In this document: piece after piece, positions 14,400 to 26,790 of the stretch
Layout of the letters: each line of letters starts with the position of its first letter
Numbering within the stretch: position 1 is the first letter of the stretch
Assembly (NCBI GenBank): GCA_949152475.1
Contig: OX424555.1
Span: forward strand, 20,726,868-20,790,867
From: Terebella lapidaria
Taxonomy: Eukaryota > Annelida > Polychaeta > Terebellida > Terebellidae
Length of the DNA stretch: 64,000 bases
Direction of reading: 5' to 3'
Made by a program: the position numbers and the translations under genes
Notes under the pieces: generated by a model
What the model was told of the DNA's origin: nothing
Databases searched by the model: none
Seen by the model: the letters and a program-made list of their open reading frames with translations, nothing else

Positions 14400-15925
14400 T
14401 TGAAGGTCAAATTCAAGGTGACCACTGAAATCGCCATATCTCTAACCTTGAAAATGGGATCAAAGGTTAAATTCTAGATCACCAAACTATTCAGCATACA
14501 TCATTTCCTATATGTTCACTATGGACCCCTAAGCTGTAAATTTGATAATAAGCGAGATATAAGCAATTTGTAATCTGACTTTGAAAATAAAATGACTGAC
14601 CTTGAAATTTAGGTGAAAGGTCAAACTCAATATCATTAAAATATTCAGAATATCTCATTTCCTATATATTCACAATTGATTCCTAAGCTGTAAAGTCGAT
14701 AATAAGCAAGATATTAGCCATTTTGTCCTGTTGAGCTTGAAAATGAGGTCAAAAGTCAAACTCAAGGTCACTAGAATATTCAGCATATATCATTTCCTAT
14801 ATGTTCACAATTCATTCCTAAGCTGTAAAGTCGCTAAGAAGCAAGATATTGGCCATTTTGTCCTGTGACCTTGAAAATGAGGTCAAAGGTCAAATTCAAG
14901 GTCACGAGAATGTTCAGCATATATCATTTCCTATATGTTCACAATTGATTCCTAAGCTGTAAAGTCGATAATAAGCGAGATATTAGCAATTTTGTCCTGT
15001 GACCTTGGAAATGAGGTCAAAGGTCAAATTCAAGGTCACGAGAATATTCAGCATATATCATTTCCTATATGTTCACAATTGATTCCTAAGCTGTAAAGTC
15101 GATAATAAGCGAGATATTAGCAATTTTGTCCTGTGACCTTGAAAATGAGGTCAAAGGTCAAATTCAAGGTCATAAGAATTTTCAGCATATATCATTTCCT
15201 ATATGTTCAAAATTGATTCCTAAGCTGTAAAGTCGCTAATAAGCAAGATATTGGCCATTTTGTCCTGTGACCTTGAAAATGAGGTCAAAGGTCAAATTCA
15301 AGGTCACGAGAATATTCAGCATATATCATTTCCTATATGTTCACAATTGATTCCTAAGCTGTAAAGTCGATAATAAGCGAGATATTAGCAATTTTGTCCT
15401 GTGACCTTGGAAATGAGGTCAAAGGTCAAATTCAAGGTCACGAAAATATTCAGCATATATCCTTTCCTATATGTTCACAATTGATTCCTAAACTGTAAAG
15501 TCAATAATAAGCGAGATATTAGCCATTTTGTCCTGTGACCTTGAAAATGAGGTCAAAGGTCAAATTCAAGGTCACGAGAATATTCAGCATATATCATTTC
15601 CTATATGTTCATAACTGATTCCTAAGCTGTAAAGTCGATAACAAGCGAGATATTAGCCATTTTGTCCTATGACCTTGAAAATGGGGTCAAAGGTCAATTC
15701 AAGGTCATCAGAATATTCAGCATATATCATTTCCTATATGTCCACAATTGATTCCTAAGCTGTAGAGTCGATAATAAGCGAGATATCAGCCATTTTGTGC
15801 TCTGACCTTGAAATTGAGGTCAGAGCTCAAATTCAAGGTCACAAGAATATTCAGCGTATATCATTTCCTATATGTCCACAATTGATTCCTAGTCTCTAAT
15901 CTCAATATTAAGTGAGATATTAGGC
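14400..15925 (+). repeat. 134-bp satellite inside element copy 1
   Basis: The word 'gctgtaaag' (or close variants) recurs at about 14822, 14956, 15090, 15224, 15358, 15492, 15626 and 15759, a period of 134 (once 133), with more diverged units before and after: about 11 units in all. Each central unit holds 'tgaccttga', 'aggtcaaaggtca' and 'ttcaaggtcac'. Central units are nearly identical and the flanking ones diverged, as expected for unequal exchange. Confidence 0.95.
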
Positions 15926-16280
15926 ATAATGTGTCCCATTATAAAACATAGGAGAATTTAACATGGGAAAGTCCCATTTGGGCCGAGTTTGGGCCAAAAT
16001 GGTCCACTTCGAGCGATTCAAGCGCAACGAAATTTATAGACATCATAGGAGTACATATCAGGAGTGTTATGTATCAAAAAGAAAAAAAGTTACTGAACAG
16101 ATTTTGAGAAAATGGCCACCAAAGTCCAAAATCAGGCATTTTTCGTCGAAAACGGCCGCCATTTTGAAAAAAATGCGAAAATCAAAAAACTAAAAAATAC
16201 CTCCTTCTTGAATTATTTTTAAGTATTTTTGTGCAAAATTTCAGAAGAATTCGCCCGTAAACAAAAAAGATAAAAATGTG

Positions 16281-16330
16281 GACGACGACGACGACGACGG
16301 ACGACGACGGACGACGACGGACGACGGACG
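16281..16330. repeat. (GAC)n tract
   Basis: Tandem GAC/GGAC units within the right arm of the mobile element. The equivalent tracts in the other two copies (27905-27930, complementary strand; 60331-60371) are shorter and variable, so this is an intrinsic microsatellite of the family. Confidence 0.9.
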
Positions 16331-16458
16331 CAACGCCATGCCAATAGGTTATCGGACCATAGGTCCGGTAACCTAAAAACATGCATTTTCCCAATGTGAA
16401 TATAAACAACATCTACGGGAACAGCCAATGCCAATACTCGTGATATGCACATTGATAT

Positions 16459-16481
16459 AGGATCCTCTATAAGAGGATCCT
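16459..16481. repeat. Short perfect palindrome
   Basis: Ten-base arms 'aggatcctct' and 'agaggatcct' around a three-base loop 'ata'. No function inferred. Confidence 0.8.
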
Positions 16482-16886
16482 TGCATTGATGTTCAATTGA
16501 GCTGGCGCGAGAGACCAGAGCTTCGTTCGTTGTTTCGTTACGGCAACGTATCTGTGTTAATGATACACACTACCGTTATCCAGGTGTTGTGTCCAGGTAT
16601 TGCATCATTAATCCACACACGACCGAATGCACTTTACTTGTATCTTGCTCCAACTTTCTGCAGATCTGTGTGTCTTGGCATCTACATTTAGTTATATTAG
16701 ATCAACTACTAAATTGCATTGCATGCTAAATTTCACCAACAGAGATGCATAAATGGATATGTACAGGGTAATGTAGGATGGAATCAATGTATTGAAAAGA
16801 AAGTAGCTGCAATTTGAGAATACTTGTCAACTGTATTGTGCAGCAAATTGTTATCGATTATGAATTTGTCAATCAAGGTCATTGAA

Positions 16887-16927
16887 GGCTCTCGAATGGT
16901 ATGAATCATTCATACCATTCGAGAGCC
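16887..16927. repeat. 41-bp perfect palindrome
   Basis: Twenty-base arms starting 'ggctctcgaatgg' and ending 'ccattcgagagcc' around one central base. The paralogous place near 22887-22920 keeps a decayed form ('ggttctcgaatgg' ... 'ccattcgagagttc') whose centre no longer pairs. Perfect pairing in one copy and decay in the other suggests either recent formation here or loss there. Confidence 0.9.
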
Positions 16928-17240
16928 CACGCGATGGCTTTTATGCACCAAATAACATCACATATATATTTCTACTTCGGGTATGTTTCTAATATGTAGA
17001 TAATGATTTGTGAATTATTAATGTCATTAAGATTTGGTGAACATTGTGAACATTGAGAATAATCATTAGACATCATGAGGGACGGAACAGCTACGTTCAA
17101 TAAATTTCAACCAATCAACACCGTGTTTTTGCACTTCTGTAACCACACTGGGCTATTGTACCACAAGTCGTGCAACATCTATATAAAAGAGTCTATGATA
17201 TTGTGACTAACATTTTATCCTGTTATAAACAACCCTGAAA

Positions 17241-20200
17241 TACTCAGTTGGTGGCAAAACTCGACTACGACGCTGGTATCAGGAATTTATGTGTATTCTA
17301 AATATGTATCTGTTTCTCAAAGTATGACGGATTACAGTGCATTAGATGTACAATGATCGTCCCTAGAGGAAAGACTAGACACTGCAGCAAGAAGACCACA
17401 CCAAACGTGTTGTCATATATTCATATTCTCCCGTCAAGGTATTGTCATTAATATACGTTGTCTTCTGGGGAGCTTTTGTTGGTATTATGAAAATATATCG
17501 CTTTCACCCATTTTTTCCCCCATTATATCCCTACAATGTCATGCGCGATGGTTCATGGGTGCAATATTTTTTTCCCAGAAAATGATGCCTCTGACAAGAA
17601 CACGAAGTGGAACTCATGTGACAGTTGTGGGTGGGGCGAAATTAACCACACGTGGGTTCCTTTTTTCTAATTTATTTCGTCAGAATAAACCCTGCAATGT
17701 GTATAAACAACATATGTATAACCCGTGAATAAACCGTGACAATGCAGTACATGTAGATGTCAATTTCATAAAATTCCAACAACAGTAATTCAACATAGTA
17801 ACAAGTGATAGTACCAAGTAACATGTAACAGCTACCTACCCAGCGAATAGTGACAGTAACAGCAAATAATATGACCGTATGTTCAAGGAGAACATGAACG
17901 TTTGCCTGCAACCAAAACTATATAAATGAACGTTTGCACAATACCAACGGAATAATGAGTTCACGCAAATTCAAACCAACTGCAATGATTGAAAATCATT
18001 CCCTCCACAGTAAAGCGTTTTGAGAAACAAATGCATTCTGAATGACAGAAATGCAACGTATTAACAACCAAATATTATAAATGAACACTCACCTTGGAAT
18101 CTGTCGATTCACACAATAAATAAATGTCAGAGTTCCAATGTTCTCGATGTTCAAGATCCCATTAGCGTATGTCGAGATCCCATCAGCGGTCGGCTACATG
18201 TGAATACTGACCAGAATACTGCACCGGCTTTTATTAGACAGCAGGCGCGCCAGTTGTACAACTTCACTCGACGCCGCGTGCGCGTCTCGACTCGTGTCCA
18301 ACCGAGACAATACCTGCGGAGGGCAGCTACGACTCGCCGGGCCCAACCCCAAAACTGGCCGACCCGAGTACAAAAAGTACAAGGAGTCCAAGGTCCTTAA
18401 AATATGTCCCTGCTACACTAAATAGCAGTCGAAATTTATAAATCATTTGCCATCCACTCACACATAACTTTCGAAACACAATTGTGTTATTACTATGTGT
18501 CATTGAAAATCATTGAATGAACAGCGTCGCTGCAGTAAAACTAAATTACTCTGTATAAGCTCGCTACATTGCCTAGCGGTTAACAGTAAATAGAGGTATA
18601 TTTTACACGGCCGTCTTAGCATAAATCGGGATGTGGTGTGGTTCAATCATAATTGATATCACGTATAAGGTACAATATGTGAGTTATGCTAAGAATATTT
18701 TGACCCGAGTTTGTTATTGAAAGAATAAAGTCAAGTTTAGTCGGTTTTGTGTATCATTAATGCTTTTAATGTGAAATGATGATATTGTTATTCATGGAGT
18801 TTTGCAGCTAATTTACTGATAACTGATAATATTGGGGTTGGTCACTCATAGAATGTACACCTAAAAATAGATGTAGAGATTTTCCCTGGCATGTCCATGT
18901 GTGCATTCACACAAACAAATATATATTTCAGGTTCAGCATCATGTTCTACCAAAACCCAAAACCCTTTCTAAAATATTAACTGTTATTCGTCAGTTACTT
19001 TTGTTATTCAACCGAAAGGCAACTGTATTTACAGTTCCGACGATATCACAACAAGCCACGCCCCCTTGACAACTGCAGACGAAATAACACATCAATCTAT
19101 CCATGCATGTTGCCCCACAGCCTGTGACATGAATGACTGTTGTTGAAGCAATGAAGCTCACTGTGCGGAAAACGAGGGAATTCAGTGTCGGGACCGCCCT
19201 TAGCGAGTGATGTTTCAATCCTAGTGAATATCAATTGATGTTTATTATTATGAAAAATCCCATAGAATCCGGGAGTGATGTTTTTCCTCTGAAAATATTC
19301 AGTTACATAGAACTTTCATGCTATTAATTCTATTGTTCAGTATATATTAAGTAGGTATTTGGTGGAAGTGAGAATCACAACAGCCGCGTTGTGTGTTGAG
19401 GACTGATATGCTGGATTATACTGCTTTTCCGTTTACGCAACAGAAACTCTCGTACCTTTCAACCTGTCTGACAAATTGGCCACATTGTTCATTGGATAAA
19501 TTGTTCATCGTGTGGTACTTCCCGAGCGGTCTCTTAATATATCTCACTTTCACGCATATTACTGTAGAATGCTGATTTGTGCTAACCGGCAATGTGCTCT
19601 ACACTAAAATATTGTAATTCCTCAGGCAATTCCCTAGTGAAGAGGACAAATTATTTTATTGGAATGGAATAATCGACTCTATTTACTGATATCATATTCG
19701 TATCATTATACAGCTATAATATATTTCATAAAGTGTTCCCAGGACAGGAACGGATCCCAGCATTTTGGTGTGTTGGGGCAGAGAAACCCGAAGTGACGAA
19801 GGGCTCTAGAAATCAAAGCCTTCTTTATGCTTCTGTATACTTCCTTCTGATCTTATGACAATATATTGCTGCTATTAAACCTGGTTTGCTCTTTGTATTC
19901 GGGACATACATATTTGTATGTCATCGGGACATGAATATAGTGTGTGTTGACATTATATGATGCAGTTGGTGATCGACTTTACATACAGAGTAAAGCACAG
20001 GTCTATAATACCCAGCGGGAATACAGTCTCAGATACAAAACAAAAGTATCAATTCGTTAATGAACTCAGATGTTGCCAGATTATATTGCAATTCAATATT
20101 GCTCCCAGTCTGTTTATTCACATGTGTGCTGGTGGTATTTTAATGCATTTGTGTGCACCCAATATTGGATATTACAGATAATGCATTGTGAAGTCTCATT

Positions 20201-23200
20201 ATATAAACTATCAGAAAAAAATCTCATCAAATCAGACCAGAACAAATATAACAGAAGTATGTTTCAAACAAATACATATAAAATATAAATAAAATACGCC
20301 GTGTACAAGCCAGATACCAGCTCATCCATGGCTTAGTTATATGTATGCATGAGTATGTTGGATCTTGACACTGCATCCTAATAATAATCAACAAACATTG
20401 AATTACAGAGAATGCCCAACGGGTCTTCTAGAAGAACATCCAAGACGAACGAGTCTGTTCGCACCCAGCATATTTATTTGTTCTCACCACGGTAGATGTC
20501 CTGGAGTGAGTAATGACTGTTGTCATTTCCTTGGAACCGCCTCTACCGATGTCGTAACTGTTGCGCACAGCCCTGGTCACCGCGAAATTAGCTAGGACCG
20601 CCTCTCTTCATTCCTGCCAACTCTGATCTAGCTAATTAGATTAGATTATATAACAGACTGTCGTTCTTTAGGGGTTTATCAGATGTTTACCACGCAATTC
20701 ATCACATGACATGCATACATATATATGGTGGTCGACTTGATGACTTTAAGGATGTAAATGCACACTACATGGTGAGTTTATTCAAAATTGTGGTAGATAT
20801 ATCATACAACAAAAGCATATACAATGTTACACAATGCAACCTAGTTCAAATCATGAATAAATGTCCACACTGGACTGTAAAATCAACATTGATGCTAATT
20901 TTGTTCTACATGTATCGTTACATTAAATTGTGTTTGATTGGATTGCAATAACGAAAAAAGAACTGTAATAACGAAAAATATGGCATACAAGTGTTAATTT
21001 TCATTGTGAAAGTAGCCTATGCAGCTGATAGCATATCTTTTAGTGTGTTTTTTTTAACTCCATCTGCCGAAGTGAATTGGGTTTTGTACAGGGATACCAC
21101 ATTGCACATAGTCATCCATTGAAACTTAGACGAAGTGTATGTGTCTGACCTCTTAGTGAATTTACCGAGTGTTTGCAGGAGTCAGGAGCGTTTACTTGAT
21201 AAGTTTACGAACCAAACTGTTCCCATGCATAAACCATATACCAAGGTTCAAAACTATCGGATAAGGTGATTGTGCCTTTGATTTATAATACATTATCATG
21301 AAAAAGATTTCACGCCATGTTCAAGTATTACTGCAAGGTCATCAGGGTTTATTGGCCCCACATAATAAAATATGATCTGGCCTCTTGTTTTATAATTTAA
21401 TCAGCTTATGCCACTAATCTACATTCATAGAAATATTATTCCCACACATCAGCACGTATGGCACGAGAATTCTGGATATTTTTTTTTCTTTGCAGGTGTT
21501 TGCACCCATAGTGACTTATGAAAAATAAGAAAATAGACAACCAAAAGATCGATTGGTTGAATATCGCTAGAGAGTCTTGCAAATGACGTAATTATTGGTT
21601 AATGCCTGAGTAAACATGCAGAAAATATGTATTTATATAGCGAGAATATCGATATTGTTCAGCTGCTTGCATAACATGTTAAATACATTCATCAATATTA
21701 GAGAAATCAATTGTTCATAACCATTGAACTTGGCTCTTTGGTCTGCTGTGGTGGTTAAGCTCCAGTTACATGTGTATGGAGAGCAGTATCAGCAAACTAG
21801 GACACCAAGTGTCACCAGACTGGAGTTGAATAATGATATTGAATTGTGGTAAAGACCTTTCAACCTCGTCCAACATTGACCAGTCTAGACAATGATAATG
21901 TATAAGATTATGCTGATAAGGTTATTTTTCTATTCATATATTCCTGGGCTAATTTAACGGCAGACTACATCATATATTTCTTAGATGTACGCAATGTAAT
22001 TAATTACCATAGTAGACGAGTTACAAGTGGATGTTATTACATAAATTAGTATAATTCGTTCCACAGTATGCAGATTGCCAGCTATATCACAGATAGAAAC
22101 GAGAAAATGCATCTGCAAATCGGACGTACTCATATTATGGTACAGTAGGGATGTTTATGTACACTCACCAAACTAATTTGTTGTAAAACTCTTGTATTCA
22201 GCATATATGAATATCTTTTGTTTCAGTAGTATTCAAGGATTTCGAGAAATATAACACCACATAACTAACAAACATACATATTCCCAAATATGAAAAAAAT
22301 AACAGCTAAAGGCACAGTCAGTGCCAATACTCGTCCGATAACCCATTGATATTCAAATGATCTGGCGCAGAGATAACAGAGCTTCGATCATTGTTTCGGT
22401 TGAGGCAATGTATGTCTGTATCAATCTATTAACAGCAATACAGTCAGATTTTGATGATGCCAATAACAAACGTAAAATACAACATTTTGCAATAGAAACA
22501 AAATCAAAGATAGTGTCTATCTGTGATAGACACTACATTATGTGCACCATCAACAACATGGAGTTACCCAAGTATTGTGACCAGGTAATACAATATTTTA
22601 TTATTTTATTTCACACACTACCGAATGCACTTAGTTTGTATTTTACTCCCACATTGTGCAAATCTCTGTGTCTTGGCATCAACATTTACAAATGTACTTA
22701 TATTATATCATCCACTTCAGTGTATTGCATGAAAAAGTTTATCACCAGGGATGTATAAATGGACATGTGCAGGTACTGAATGTACTGAAATGAATCTAGG
22801 TGCAATTTGAGTATACTTGTCAACTGTATTGTGCAGCAAATGGTTATCGATTATGAATTTCTCAACCAAGGTCATTGAAGGTTCTCGAATGGAATGAATC
22901 AATAATACCATTCGAGAGTTCTTAAACACCAGATAGCACCGCAAACACATTTCTACTTCAGGTATGTTCCTAATATGTAGGTAATGATTTTGCTGTGAAC
23001 AATAATGCCATTAAAAACTTTGTGTTAGATAATGTGAAAATTTAGAATAATCATTAGACACTATGAGCGACGGATCATCTGCGTTCAATAAATTTCAACC
23101 AATCAATACAGTGTTTCTGCATTTATGTGACCTCACTGGGCTGATGTATCACAAACCATGCATTATCTATTCACAAAAGAGTCCTGTTTGTTTCTGCATT

Positions 23201-23240
23201 GTTCTGCTGTTATTGTAAAGGTATTGTTTATAATCCATGC
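17241..23240 (+). repeat. Segmental duplication, unit 2 (left array)
   Basis: Head-to-tail neighbour of unit 1, starting 'gttggtggcaaaactcgac'. It shares the order of landmarks with unit 1 but lacks the minisatellite element and carries an extra 801-bp segment at 17617-18417 (probable LTR). The open frame at 22357-22758 spans one piece of the dispersed 'gatgatgccaataacaaacg' sequence and is not a gene I recognise. Confidence 0.8.
17617..18417 (-). mobile_element. Probable solo LTR
   Basis: This 801-bp segment is absent from the paralogous site near 10880 in unit 1. It starts TGTGACAG and ends CTGCTACA, imperfect inverted TG...CA termini typical of retrotransposon LTRs. Read on the minus strand it has a GC-rich upstream part (18230-18400), a polyadenylation-type AATAAA just inside 'ctaataaaagccgg' (about 18225-18240), and an AT-rich downstream part. 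The flanks (actca / ctaaa) do not form a clean target duplication, so the LTR call stays tentative. No internal retroelement genes are present. Confidence 0.5.
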
Positions 23241-24030
23241 CCTTGCAGTGCTAGTCACCAACTCGGTTGTTGCAAATACTCGCGTGTATTGGAAATGGTC
23301 AAGTGAGTGATACATAAGTACGTATCCAGATGTTATCGTAAATTACACTCGGTTATCACAGTGGTGACACTCATTGTGCTCCCGATCGTTCCATAAGATC
23401 GATGCGTCGCCCGATTCTCGTACATTATCATTTTCGCAATAATTACGAGGCATATGAATGCATGCATGTACATGATGATTGGTATCGATGGTAGAGAATT
23501 CGTGCCCTGGAAATAATAGTGTTTCTATTTATATTTAACATTATATGCGTCTTCAAAATGTCGCGGTAACTAAGCATCGGTAACGATTACCTTCTGAAAC
23601 CTAGAGTGCGGGTAACGAATAGTTGCAGTTGAGGAAACGACGAATTAAGTTGAATCCCGACACCTGATGATTGTGATCTTTATTCGTTTTTGTTGTACAG
23701 GATGACAGTGTACTTTGTGTTAACAGCCACGTCTGCAGAGCCAAGGTTAGTGATGCATGGTATGACTCTGGCAAACGGGGCCCTTGCAACTCCCTTCACC
23801 ATTGGCGGTTGCTTAAGACAAAACATTCACATTGAAGTTCCAATGCAAAATATCCCCACATATGTTTTTCTTCGCATACAATTCTCAGGTGCAATTGTTA
23901 CATTTGTTTAGTGCTAACCGCAAAAATACGTGTGACAATGAGTGAGAGCTGGTTTCTGAATTAGGAAACTACGATTGGTAATTGGGATGAAATATATAAT
24001 TTCCTATCAACATATTCTTGGAATTTGTAG
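23241..24030. other. Sequence seen only once in the window
   Basis: This stretch separates the left and right duplication arrays. A segment at 23700-23745 is bounded by a pyrimidine-rich run ending in 'ttgtacag' and by 'aag' followed by 'gttagtg', and is open for 15 codons; it could be a small exon, but nothing identifies it. Confidence 0.3.
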
Positions 24031-24248
24031 GTTACAAACACTCTGCAGTCCACCTCTGGACTGGGAGACCACATTTTCAGCCTGAAGCACGCGGGTACAC
24101 TTGCCACGTGTGCGGCAAAGGGTTCATGTTCAAATCAATATGGCGGAGCCACCACTTAATATTTTTATGCCGTTGCCTCAACACTCTTGGAAATGAAAAG
24201 ACTCATTCCCCCAGCTTTACGAAATCATTACCCCATCACATCGCCAGG
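24031..24248 (+). CDS. Possible exon or relic with one C2H2-type zinc finger
   Basis: In one frame the translation contains GYTCHVCGKGFMFKSIWRSH, with the C-x2-C pair, the GKGF linker-proximal motif and a histidine 12 residues after the second cysteine, as in classical C2H2 fingers. The second histidine is not at the usual 3-5 residue spacing (the next residues are H, then a cysteine six further on), so the finger is damaged or of C2HC type. The segment is preceded by 'ttggaatttgtag' (acceptor-like) and followed by 'cgccag' plus 'gtagtg' (donor-like). A single finger with no partner exons in view fits either one exon of a larger gene or a decayed copy. Confidence 0.35.
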
Positions 24249-24800
24249 TAGTGTTCATTAAATACTCCCTCCCTCAATAGAAGAAAAAAATATTCTCTAA
24301 AATACGGGTTTCATGTTTTTATACATTAACCCTATATTTAGCACCTAACGCCAAAAAAAAATCTGACGTATGCACTTTCCGTCATCATGGCCAATCTGCG
24401 CATAAGGAACGATCCGGAGCTGTATGAATTTCAGTGGTTATAATAAATATTGAATATGCATTTACAATTTGCTAACTAATTGCATGATGAAATGGAGGTA
24501 TAATATGATGGATTTTTTGTCACAGTGTTTTGGTAATGGTATTACGACGCCAGATGGTAGCATTTTATAAGTTCGCATACTTCAACTTTGAGTCAAAAAT
24601 AACTATTGCAGATAGGAGTATCAAATTTGCTAGAAAATTGCCACTGTATTCCCCTATAACATGTGTAAAGTATGCCAAGTTAGAACGCGTAGACACATTT
24701 GCAATTGAGCTGTGTATCGATATTTTGGATCCTGCAACTGAACGGTGTATCAATATTTCAGATCTTCGAACAATGAGTACATGTCACTCCACATAAACCT
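24249..24800. other. Non-coding, nothing recognised
   Basis: AT-rich sequence with an 88-codon open frame (24530-24796) that matches no family I recognise and runs into the next repeat unit. Confidence 0.4.
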
Positions 24801-26790
24801 AGCCATCAAACTATCATGCTTCCAAACATGGAGGACAAAAGCTAATGGCACAACTAATAGCAATACTCGTCTGGTCACAATTTGATGTCCATCCATATCC
24901 AATTAATCTGGCGCAAAAGGAACAGAGCTTCCATCGTCTTTTCGCCTGAGGCAATATCGGTGGACCTCTGCCACAACATAGAATGTGTGTACCGTTTACA
25001 ACATAGGATCAATAGGTTTATACCTCGAAATGCCCGGGTAATGTAGCATAGATATAAATATATGTTGCCAGTATCACACGTCGCTGTATATCAAATCGAC
25101 TTTACCATTTATTTCCCCAGGCACCTGCATCTACGTGGGTATTGTGTTTACTAAAGAATGAATAACATGATAGCTTTTTTCACGCGAGATAAGTAAATGG
25201 ATCTCTTCTGTGCAATCAAGGATGAAATCAATGTTCTAAACTGAACATTCAAGCAGACAATTGACTGTAATTTGAGAATCGTTGTTCAATATCGTGTAGC
25301 AAACGGCTATTGGTTAATTGTTTATCGATCACGGACATTCTGCGTTTAAGAAATTCTATGGACGTCATCATGATATGGTTGATAAATACTCCAAATCCAT
25401 GTCTGCCATGCAACTAGATCTGTTTTCATGGTAATTTTGGGGAATTCATGACGGGTGCCACTGGTGGGGCAGGAAATGCTCACTCTTTCCGGAACACCTG
25501 ATTTCACCTCCTAATGGCCACTTTTGGGGGTTCATGAGTTTCCCTGTTATTTTTGTTTTCTCTCACTTCGTATTCCTGATATGACTTTCTGTCCCCGGAC
25601 TATGAGATTGGATAACGGACCCTGTTTTGTTTGCTCGGAATACTTAATACTGGGTATTGATTCCACGTCTATTCAGACCACATGATTGATGGCTGTTGTG
25701 AACAAGAAACAATTACAATTTTTATTCTACACATAGATACAATTCCTATGAACGGATGGTGACTCTGTTCTCAATGCAAAGTGTCATTATAACTTCGTCT
25801 ATGAACAATGCAGCACATAAAATATTACAAGGGACATATCGTCTAGGTTCCATATTTACTTTAACCAATCAAGGCAGTGTTCTGCACTTCTGTGACACCA
25901 CAGCGATTATGTAACACGAAATGAACATTATCGCTAAAAGAGTACATACGTATATGATGTCTTGTTTGTTTGTGCATTGCACTAGAAGGAACCCACGTTT
26001 TGGGGGTGTTGTAATGCAGAAGCATTTGCTCGTCGTTAACAATGTCCTGGTAATATTGAATTATGCACGGGTGGTCGGATGATATTACTTAAAATAAGTG
26101 AATAGCTGTGTTCCAAAGTGCCCATGAATATTTTTATAGTCAATAAGCATAGGAAAACACTACTAACGACACATATCAGTTTTGAGACACTGGACAGCGC
26201 ATAGGGCAGTACATCGTCTGTTCAAATACCATGACATATCCACTTAACAACATTGTACTCACGCACCGATTCATGATAGAGAATATTGCCTTCCAAAATA
26301 TCCCCAGACATTGCATCTGCTGGACAAGTTGGATTTGGTCTGATTCGTGTCATATGCTAATGTCGTCGTTCAACCGAAAGAGAGGCATTTATTGCCAATA
26401 TAGACCACTAAGTGTCACCAGGCATGTCACCAGGCGTGAGCTAAATAATGATAGTTAATATTTGCGAACAAACCCCGGAATCCTTTTTGCCAGATATAGA
26501 CGAGACTAGACAAAGACATATATTATATCTTTATATTATGTAAGTGTGGACTGTATACATAAGAAATGTTTTGGTGGCAAGACATCGATCTAGAAATGTA
26601 CTTATAATTCAATTCTCACTGCTGGTCACTAGCTACGTATACACTTAATGATGGTAAATATAGAGTATGCTAACTAATTGCATGCTAAAAATTTATGTAT
26701 GTAAATATCAATATATTACCTATTATATGCTACAAATCAGAGTATACACACATGCAATTGAGCTGTGTATGTAATCATGGTAATGTAATG
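24800..26790 (+). repeat. Right-array duplication unit 1, receptor gene deleted
   Basis: Starts with the 'gaggacaaaagctaatggc' marker (about 24832), then 'ttgatgtccatccatatcc' and the 'caattacaatttttattc' marker (about 25710). The receptor's downstream flank is present near 26180-26320 ('cactggacagcgcataggg'), but the sequence passes straight into the distal flank ('gacaagttggatttggtc', 26325), so the receptor gene is missing. The distal landmark 'aagtgtcaccagg' follows at about 26410. Confidence 0.75.

Larger units (their letters stand above)
14335..16378 (+). mobile_element. Minisatellite-bearing mobile element, copy 1
   Basis: The element (14340-16373) is flanked by TAAAA on both sides. 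The left end has 'ttagcccaatgggcta' followed by 'aggttaccgga'; the right end is a hairpin (16346-16374) whose last arm is 'ggtccggtaacct', so the subterminal left word and the right terminus are inverted copies. Between them lie the 134-bp satellite, a unique arm with 'gggccgagtttgggcc' and 'aacggccgccattttg', and a (GAC)n tract. The paralogous site near 22263-22285 lacks the element. No transposase is seen, so it is non-autonomous. The architecture (short subterminal inverted repeat, central tandem repeat, 3' hairpin, A/T-rich target) recalls Helentron-derived HINE or oyster 'pearl' elements; the 5-bp flank would also fit a cut-and-paste element. Confidence 0.85.
10526..17240 (+). repeat. Segmental duplication, unit 1 (left array)
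   Basis: The unit begins 'gttggtgccaaactcgact' and is matched by unit 2 from 17241. Shared landmarks include 'gccacgcccccttg' (11517 and 19058), 'tctgatctagctaattaga' (13041 and 20625) and a 'ccaatcaa..cacttctgt' stretch (17110 and 23098). Unit 1 is interrupted by the minisatellite element at 14340-16373; without it the unit is about 4.7 kb. No coding gene is recognisable inside. Its last part (16380-17235) is also related to the units further right. Confidence 0.8.

Noticed and set aside
14400..15925. CRISPR array
   Set aside because: The period is 134 bases with the whole unit repeated and no unique spacers; it is a eukaryotic minisatellite.
18200..18400. Arg/Gln-rich frame in GC-rich DNA
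   Set aside because: Both strands are open because of base composition; the region is better explained as the upstream part of an LTR.
22357..22758. 133-codon open frame in duplication unit 2
   Set aside because: It joins a piece of the dispersed segment to ordinary repeat DNA, and the paralogous place in unit 1 is not open.
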